Shown piece after piece: positions 5,914 to 10,561 of a DNA stretch of 10,561 bases. Source of the DNA: Desulfomicrobium sp. (lineage in GTDB: Bacteria; Desulfobacterota; Desulfovibrionia; Desulfovibrionales; Desulfomicrobiaceae); contig DPKT01000097.1 of NCBI GenBank assembly GCA_003542385.1, forward strand, positions 236 through 10,796, read 5' to 3'. The notes beneath the pieces are model-generated. The model was given only the letters and a program-made list of their open reading frames with translations. It made no database searches and was not told the DNA's origin. Position 1 is the stretch's first letter. Each line of letters begins with the position of its first letter. A program made the translations under genes and the position numbers.

Positions 5914-6795
5914 ATGATCACAGCGTCAGTTGTTACCCTGTTCAGTCTGGGCTTTGTTTCCGCCGGAGTCTTGGCCATCGCGTCCAAAGTCCTTTATGTC
6001 GAGGAGGATCCGCGCATCGAGGTCGTCACGGAGGCGCTTCCCGGCGCCAACTGCGGCGGTTGCGGCTTTGCGGGCTGTGAGGCGTATGCGGCCGCGGTCA
6101 TCAACGACCCCGACATGCCGCCGAACAAATGCTGCGCAGGAGGCCCCGATGTGGCAGCCCGCGTGGCCGAACTCACCGGCAAGGCCGCCGGCGACTCGGA
6201 CCCCATGGTCGCCTTTCGGCGCTGCGTGAAGGTCGAGGGCAAGGTGGCCAAGAAGTTCGAGTACTTCGGGATCATGAGCTGCGCCGCGGCCAAGATGGTC
6301 CAGGACGGCCCCGACGCCTGCAAGTATTCCTGCCTCGGCTTCGGGGACTGCGTCCGCGCCTGCCCCTTCGACGCCATGTGGATCGAGGGCGACCTGGTCC
6401 ACATCTCTCCCGAGAAATGCACCAGCTGCGGCACCTGCGTGCGCACGTGTCCCAACTCCATTCTGGAACTCATCCCGAGGCGCTCCCGCGTCATGGTCTT
6501 CTGCTCGTCCCAGGACAAGGGCAAGGCCGTGAAGGACGTCTGCGAGGCAGGCTGCATCAGTTGCGGAGCGTGCATCAAGAAGTGTCCGGCCCAGTGCATC
6601 ACCATGGTCGACGAGCGCATCCACATCGACCACAAGGCGTGTCTGGCGTACGGCCCCTCCTGCGAGGAGGTCTGCGTCGAGAAGTGCCCGCGCGACATCC
6701 TGCGCTGCCTGAACCCCGACATGATCTCAGCCGCCCCCGAGACGGAGCCGGCCAGGTACCCCGAAGAGTCCCACGTCGCGGACCTGCAAGCCTAA
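5914..6795 (+). CDS. rnfB: Rnf complex multi-cluster ferredoxin-accepting subunit RnfB
   Basis: RnfB is anchored by one N-terminal helix (residues about 4-26), with its soluble part in the cytoplasm, and is the entry or exit point for ferredoxin electrons. The 293-residue product has an ARC-type cluster motif, C47/C50/C55 with C73 or C74, then Cys groups at 136/140/146/150 (CLGFGDCVRACPF), 169/172/175/179 (CTSCGTCVRTCP) and 214/217/220/224 (CISCGACIKKCP). A last group at 243/250/254/258 has unusual spacing. This is the long anaerobe-type RnfB, about 100 residues longer than Escherichia coli RsxB. GGAG at 5904-5907 lies six bases before the ATG. Cluster number is estimated from cysteine groups, probably at least five. 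Identity is secure. Confidence 0.95.
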   Translation: MITASVVTLFSLGFVSAGVLAIASKVLYVEEDPRIEVVTEALPGANCGGCGFAGCEAYAAAVINDPDMPPNKCCAGGPDVAARVAELTGKAAGDSDPMVAFRRCVKVEGKVAKKFEYFGIMSCAAAKMVQDGPDACKYSCLGFGDCVRACPFDAMWIEGDLVHISPEKCTSCGTCVRTCPNSILELIPRRSRVMVFCSSQDKGKAVKDVCEAGCISCGACIKKCPAQCITMVDERIHIDHKACLAYGPSCEEVCVEKCPRDILRCLNPDMISAAPETEPARYPEESHVADLQA

Positions 6796-6822
6796 CCACG
6801 CCACAGAATCGGAGCAACGAAC

Positions 6823-7836
6823 ATGAAGCATGCGACTCAGATACACGACCGCCGGGCTTTCCTGAAAACCCTGGGCGTTCTCGCGGCCGGCGCGGCACTG
6901 GCTCCCGCCATCCGGGTTCTTCCGGCCTTCTCCGCGTCAGGGGTGATCAAAACGTCCGAACAGCGGATGCTCATGGGAACCTTCGTGAGCATGACCGTGC
7001 TCGCCCCGTCGCAGGGGCTCGGCGAGGAGGCCATCGGCCGCGCCTTTGCCGAGATCGAGCGCCAGATCGGCATATTCAGCCGTTTCGATTCGTCCACGGC
7101 CCTGTCCGCCCTGAACCGCGATGGGCGTTTGAACGGCGCTCCCCGGGAACTTCTGGACGTCGTCGCCTTCAGCGGCGATCTGCACCGGCGTTCCTCCGGG
7201 AGGTTCGACGCGACCATCGCCCCCGTGGTCAACCTGCTGGAACGCAGCCACGGCAAGCCTGACGCCAAGGACATGAAGGAAGCACTGGCTCTGGTGGACG
7301 GTTCGCGGCTGCGCAGCAGCGGTACGAACCTGCGCTTTGAGGCCACAGGCATGTCCGCGACCCTCGACGGCGTGGCCAAGGGCTACATCGCCGACAGTGC
7401 GGCCGAAGCCCTGACCAAGGCCGGCGTGGTCAACTTCCTGATCGACGCGGGCGGCGACATCCGGGTGGGCGGCGCGTCCGACGGCCTGGCCCGCCCCTGG
7501 CGCGTGGCCATCGAGGATCCGGACAAGCAAGGCGACTACCCTGCGGTCATCGACATGAAGGCCGGAGCCGTGGCCACGTCCGGCGGCTACGAGGTCTTCT
7601 TCGACCCGTCGAGGAAATCGCATCACCTGGTCGACCCGTCGAGCGGAGCTTCGCCGCAGTACGTGCGCAGCGTCAGCGTGAAGGCCCCGACGGTCAAGGA
7701 AGCAGACGGCCTGGCCACGGCCCTGAGCCTCATGCACCCCCGCGAGGCCCTGCGCCTCACGGAGTCCCTGCCGGACCACGACTGCCTGCTGATCACCTCC
7801 ACCGGAGCGCGCATCCCGTCTTCCACCTGGGGCTGA
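6823..7836 (+). CDS. apbE: ApbE-family FAD:protein FMN transferase with Tat-like signal
   Basis: ApbE transfers FMN from FAD to a threonine of RnfG/RnfD-type proteins on the outer side of the membrane, with a divalent metal. The 337-residue product starts with a twin-arginine signal (DRRAFLKTLG, residues 9-18, then an Ala-rich hydrophobic stretch to about 37). Its only cysteine is C321, so it is not a lipoprotein. Family motifs are MGTFVSMTV (51-59), the core LDGVAKGYIAD (181-191), DAGGDIRVGG (208-217), VATSGGYEVFF (250-260), HHLVDPSSG (267-275) and EADGLATALSLM (293-304), which holds the metal-binding aspartate. GGAG at 6811-6814 supports the ATG at 6823. It lies 27 bases after rnfB, ahead of a strong terminator, and is the last gene of the operon. 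RnfG T165 is its likely target. Confidence 0.94.
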   Translation: MKHATQIHDRRAFLKTLGVLAAGAALAPAIRVLPAFSASGVIKTSEQRMLMGTFVSMTVLAPSQGLGEEAIGRAFAEIERQIGIFSRFDSSTALSALNRDGRLNGAPRELLDVVAFSGDLHRRSSGRFDATIAPVVNLLERSHGKPDAKDMKEALALVDGSRLRSSGTNLRFEATGMSATLDGVAKGYIADSAAEALTKAGVVNFLIDAGGDIRVGGASDGLARPWRVAIEDPDKQGDYPAVIDMKAGAVATSGGYEVFFDPSRKSHHLVDPSSGASPQYVRSVSVKAPTVKEADGLATALSLMHPREALRLTESLPDHDCLLITSTGARIPSSTWG

Positions 7837-7857
7837 TCCCGCATTCCGCATCTCCTC

Positions 7858-7889
7858 GGAAAAGCCGGCCCTGCCGGCTTTTCCGTTTT
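7858..7889 (+). terminator. Intrinsic terminator at the end of the rnf operon
   Basis: A perfect 11-bp stem, GGAAAAGCCGG (7858-7868) with CCGGCTTTTCC (7874-7884), closes on a 5-base loop and is followed by GTTTT (7885-7889). It lies 21 bases after the apbE stop codon. The T tract is short, but the stem is strong. Confidence 0.85.
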
Positions 7890-7952
7890 CCGGGGCCTTG
7901 CATACCGTCACCGGTCCGGCTGATCCATTTCTCAAGGCATCTTTCCTTTATT

Positions 7953-8053
7953 CCGACATGTTTTCCCGTTATGCTGCCGTGAAGCGCTTCAAAAGTGCTC
8001 GGAAGTCCTGCGTCACATTGGCCCTCACATTCTGAGCGTGTCCCGACATGTTT
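7953..8053 (+). repeat. Pair of 11-bp direct repeats upstream of the asmA-like gene
   Basis: CCGACATGTTT occurs exactly at 7953-7963 and at 8043-8053, 90 bases apart in the gap between apbE and the AsmA-family gene. Each contains the palindrome ACATGT. They may be binding sites for a regulator of the AsmA gene; no promoter hexamers could be called with confidence nearby. Confidence 0.4.
7980..7991. repeat. 12-bp perfect palindrome TGAAGCGCTTCA
   Basis: TGAAGCGCTTCA reads the same on both strands and lies between the two CCGACATGTTT repeats. A second, smaller dyad, GCAAA (8084-8088) and TTTGC (8091-8095), lies closer to the gene. Either could be an operator for a dimeric regulator; this is inference from symmetry and position only. 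Confidence 0.35.
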
Positions 8054-8127
8054 CATTGTTCGGGGCTTCATAGCGACTGAAACGCAAAGATTTGCAGCGA
8101 AACGATCATACCCGGACAGGTGGGAAT

Positions 8128-10167
8128 ATGGCTTGGAAATGGATCATGCGTGCTTCGCTCGTTCTTGTTCTTGGCGTTGCCGGTCTGGCAGGCGTTCTTT
8201 TCTTCGGGATCGACCCCAACGACTTCAAGCCGCAGATCATCTCCGCCGTGCGCGAGAACACCGGCCGCGAACTGGTTATCGACGGCGACCTCGAACTGGG
8301 CTTTTTTCCGTATCTGGCGGTATCGATAGATTCAGTGCAACTCCAAAACGGCCAGGGTTTCGAGGGTCCGTTCCTGACGTTGCGGAACGCGCGTCTCAAG
8401 GCTCGCCTGCTCCCTCTTCTTCTGTCGCGTCTTGAGGTCGTGGCCCTGGATGTCGAGGGCCTCTCCGTGTTTCTTGCCCGCGACGCAGATGGTCGCGGGA
8501 ACTGGATGGATCTGGCCACGCCGGAAGAGCCCGCGGGGTCGGGGCGAGAAGAGCCTGTCCTGAAGCGTGACAAGCGGGTGCCGGCCCTGGCTTCCCTCAT
8601 TGTGGACGGTCTGCGGATTTCCGACACGCGCGTGGTGTGGGACGACCGGCTCAAGGACAATCATTTCGACGTGAGCGGCGTTCATCTGGACGTGTCGGAC
8701 TTCGCCTTCGGGGAGCCTTTCGACGTGGACACCAGGGCCGCTGCGATCATCGGGGACATGAGCGGCGAACTGGTTTTTTCAGCCAAGGCCGTCCTTGAAC
8801 TGGACCGTCTGGAGGTGGAGAAGCTGAATCTGACCGCTCGTCTCAGCGGGGCAGGCCTCCCGCAGAGTCCGGAGACGATAACGCTTACAGCCGACCATTT
8901 TTCCACGGACGGGCGTCTGGACAACGGCCGGATGCAGGGGCTGGGCCTGGACGTGCGTTTCGCCACCCGGGAGATGCCGGGCACCGGGAGCGCGGGTAGC
9001 CTGGATGTGGCCCCGTTCAGTCCCAAGGACGCCTTTGCGCGCCTGCATCTCCCGTTCCCGTCTTTTCCTGATCCCAACGCCCTGGAACGGGTGGAATTTT
9101 CATGCGACTGGACCGCCGCGGACGAGCGGATCGATGTCGCGGATCTGCGTCTGTCCGTGGACGATTCGACCATGCGGGGCGGCATTTCCGTGCAGGGGCG
9201 GAAGGACCCGTTCGTTTCCCTCGACTTGAGCGTGGATACCGTGAATTTCGACCGTTATCGCATCCGTTCGGCCGACAGCGACGGTCCGTCGTCGGGAAAG
9301 GCCGATTCCATCAGCTTGCCCCTGAGGGAACTGCGTGCCCTGAACGGCAACGCCACTCTGGCCATCGGCGACCTGACCGCGGCCAATGTCCGCTGCACCG
9401 ACGCCAGGGTACGCGGACATGCAGCCGGAGGGCTGCTGGTTCTGGATGAGGTGGAAACACGCGCATACGGCGGGAGTCTGAAGGCGTCGGGCGCACTGGA
9501 TGTCAGAGCGGACACCCCGGCATACTCCTGGAACCATGCCCTGTCCGGTCTGCAGATCGGACCTTTGCTCGTCGCGCTGCATGGCCGGGAGTTCGTCAGC
9601 GGCACGGCGAGCGGCACGGCATCCATAGAGACGAAAGGAAGTGCCGAGCAGGTGTTGCTGCGAAACCTGGGTGGAAGATTCGATTTCAGGGTTGTGAACG
9701 GGTCGTTGAACGGCGTGAATATCCCCAAAAGGGTGCGTGACGGCATCCGCGCCTTGAAAGGCCAGCCGGCAGGGCCCGCGGAGCCTGAGCGGACGGTATT
9801 TTCCGTGCTTTCCGGCAGCGGGAGCATCACGCGGGGTGTGGAGACGAGCCGCGACGTGTTGCTGCTGGCGCCGCGCTTCCGCGTCACCGGCGGCGGGCAG
9901 ACGGACCTGGTGCGGATGGACATGGATTATCGCCTCATGCTGCACCTCGACGGAAGCGAAGGCGCTTTTGACGAGGGCACGCTCGGGTTGCGCAGCTTTC
10001 CTGTCCGCGTCAGCGGCCCCGTCCGGGAGCCCACGATCACGCCGGACACGAACGCCGTCCTGCGAGGCCTCGGCCTGTCCGGCAGCAGGGCCGTGGGTGA
10101 CGCCCTCAAGGGCGTGGGCTCGGGCCTGAACAAGGGCCTTGAAGGGCTGAAGCAGCTTTTCCAGTAA
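8128..10167 (+). CDS. AsmA-family envelope protein
   Basis: The AsmA family consists of long, membrane-anchored proteins of the inner membrane and periplasm, linked to outer membrane biogenesis and now grouped with bridge-like lipid transfer proteins. The 679-residue product has a signal anchor at about residues 6-27. The AsmA N-terminal signature follows: DPNDFKPQIISAVRENTGRE (29-48), IDGDLELGFFPYLAVSIDSV (51-70), LLPLLLSRLEVVALDVEGL (94-112) and DADGRGNWMDLA (119-130). The C-terminal domain contains GGRFDFRVVNGSLNGVNI (about 520-540). The ATG at 8128 follows GGACAGG (8114-8120); an in-frame TTG at 8092 is not needed. The gene stands alone between the rnf terminator and convergent cysS. Family is clear; it is not E. 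coli AsmA itself, so no symbol is given. Confidence 0.9.
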   Translation: MAWKWIMRASLVLVLGVAGLAGVLFFGIDPNDFKPQIISAVRENTGRELVIDGDLELGFFPYLAVSIDSVQLQNGQGFEGPFLTLRNARLKARLLPLLLSRLEVVALDVEGLSVFLARDADGRGNWMDLATPEEPAGSGREEPVLKRDKRVPALASLIVDGLRISDTRVVWDDRLKDNHFDVSGVHLDVSDFAFGEPFDVDTRAAAIIGDMSGELVFSAKAVLELDRLEVEKLNLTARLSGAGLPQSPETITLTADHFSTDGRLDNGRMQGLGLDVRFATREMPGTGSAGSLDVAPFSPKDAFARLHLPFPSFPDPNALERVEFSCDWTAADERIDVADLRLSVDDSTMRGGISVQGRKDPFVSLDLSVDTVNFDRYRIRSADSDGPSSGKADSISLPLRELRALNGNATLAIGDLTAANVRCTDARVRGHAAGGLLVLDEVETRAYGGSLKASGALDVRADTPAYSWNHALSGLQIGPLLVALHGREFVSGTASGTASIETKGSAEQVLLRNLGGRFDFRVVNGSLNGVNIPKRVRDGIRALKGQPAGPAEPERTVFSVLSGSGSITRGVETSRDVLLLAPRFRVTGGGQTDLVRMDMDYRLMLHLDGSEGAFDEGTLGLRSFPVRVSGPVREPTITPDTNAVLRGLGLSGSRAVGDALKGVGSGLNKGLEGLKQLFQ

Positions 10168-10180
10168 ACGCGTATTGAGC

Positions 10181-10208
10181 AAAAAAGAAAGGCCGCTCAC
10201 ACGGCCTT
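10181..10208 (-). terminator. Intrinsic terminator for the convergent cysS transcript
   Basis: AAGGCCG (10189-10195) pairs with CGGCCTT (10202-10208) across a 6-base loop. On the - strand the stem is followed by TTTCTTTTTT (complement of 10181-10190). On the + strand no T run follows, so it should mainly end cysS transcription, though the hairpin may also help stop the AsmA gene message. Confidence 0.75.
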
Positions 10209-10236
10209 CCCATCATCCCCCCCAATAAACGGGTCA

Positions 10237-10275
10237 AGGGGCGAGCCCCTAGCGGGGCGCGGGGCAGAGCCCCGC
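10237..10275. repeat. GC-rich REP-like double palindrome
   Basis: Two adjacent hairpins are visible: AGGGGC (10237-10242) with GCCCCT (10245-10250), and GCGGGGC (10259-10265) with GCCCCGC (10269-10275) around AGA. GCGGGGC is also duplicated directly at 10252-10258. It lies in the gap between convergent genes. Similar GGGGCGAGCCCC and GGGGCAGAGCCCC units are, from memory, scattered through many GC-rich proteobacterial genomes as repetitive extragenic palindromes. Copy number here cannot be seen from one window. Confidence 0.6.
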
Positions 10276-10292
10276 ATCTCTTCTCTCAATCT

Positions 10293-10561
10293 CTACTCGA
10301 CATCCCACTGCGCCCCCTGGGCCGTGTCCTGGATGGTCACGCCGAGGGCGAGGAGTTCGTCGCGGATGGCGTCGGAGCGGGCGAAATCCTTGGCGGCTCG
10401 CGCTTCCTGGCGCTGGGCGAGGCGCGTTTCGATGAGGGCGGTGTCGATCTGCCTGCGCCGGACGCGGCTGGCCTTGAGCTGTGCCAGGAAGTCGGCGCTT
10501 GGCGTGAGGAAGAGGCCGAGGACTTCGCCCCAGCGTTCGAAGAGCTTGAGGGCGTGGCGCA
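10293..10561 (-). CDS. cysS: Cysteinyl-tRNA synthetase, C-terminal end
   Basis: The - strand is open from the window edge to a TAG at 10293-10295, giving the last 88 residues of a gene that begins beyond the window. Readable stretches include RQIDTALIETRLAQRQEARA, AAKDFARSDAIRDELLALGV and the terminal TIQDTAQGAQWDVE. The R-x-x-KDFxxSDxIRDELxxLGVxxxDxxxGxxW pattern is the hallmark C-terminus of class I cysteinyl-tRNA synthetase, which charges tRNA-Cys. It converges on the AsmA-family gene, with a terminator and a REP-like repeat between them. The visible part is intact. Confidence 0.93.
   Translation of the reverse strand, partial: RHALKLFERWGEVLGLFLTPSADFLAQLKASRVRRRQIDTALIETRLAQRQEARAAKDFARSDAIRDELLALGVTIQDTAQGAQWDVE

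Noticed and set aside
8019..8034. Possible sigma-54 promoter (TTGGC followed by CTG) upstream of the AsmA-family gene
   Set aside because: The GG and the expected GC are not at the required 12-base separation; CT stands where GC should be.
9100..10200. A 366-residue open frame on the - strand
   Set aside because: It is antisense to the AsmA-family gene, has no recognisable domain and has the composition of a shadow frame.

Overview
The window looks like a chromosomal segment of a GC-rich, anaerobic, sulfate-reducer-type deltaproteobacterium (Desulfovibrionales: Desulfovibrio, Desulfomicrobium or a relative). The main reason is the gene order multihaem cytochrome c - rnfC - rnfD - rnfG - rnfE - rnfA - rnfB - apbE, which I recall as the arrangement in Desulfovibrio genomes. 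The genus is an inference; there is no rRNA here to fix it.

Layout. Bases 1-200 are the 3' end of a PFL/UPF0210 (DUF711-type) protein gene. A small membrane-anchored coiled-coil protein of unknown function follows (265-642) and ends at a strong intrinsic terminator (666-700). A gene-free stretch (643-1006) becomes AT-rich at about 800-935 and holds the probable promoter and leader of the main operon. The operon runs 1007-7836 on the + strand: decahaem cytochrome c (TTG start), rnfC, rnfD, rnfG, rnfE, rnfA, rnfB and apbE, with gaps of 6-50 bases, closed by an intrinsic terminator at 7858-7889. An AsmA-family protein is encoded alone at 8128-10167. The 3' end of cysS enters from the right on the - strand (10293-10561). 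Between the two convergent genes lie a terminator serving cysS and a GC-rich REP-like palindrome.

How the genes work together. RnfABCDEG is a membrane ion pump that couples electron flow between ferredoxin and a second carrier to Na+ or H+ transport. RnfB carries several iron-sulfur clusters for ferredoxin. RnfA and RnfE keep the paired cysteines of the intramembrane cluster. RnfG has a clear covalent-FMN motif (DAISGAT) and ApbE is the flavin transferase that would load it. The first gene encodes an exported cytochrome with ten CXXCH motifs and exactly ten other histidines, enough for bis-His ligation of every haem.

The most interesting point is that this RnfC keeps its biotinyl-like, SLBB and two [4Fe-4S] elements but lacks the glycine-rich FMN/NADH loop and has altered companion motifs. 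Together with the cytochrome this suggests that the complex exchanges electrons with the periplasmic cytochrome c pool rather than NAD(H), as proposed for the cytochrome-linked Rnf of Methanosarcina acetivorans. Secondary points are a Cys-rich tail on RnfE, a degenerate flavinylation site in RnfD, an odd last cluster motif in RnfB, and ordered inverted repeats and hairpins in the operon leader. The overall operon type is known; I see no wholly new system.
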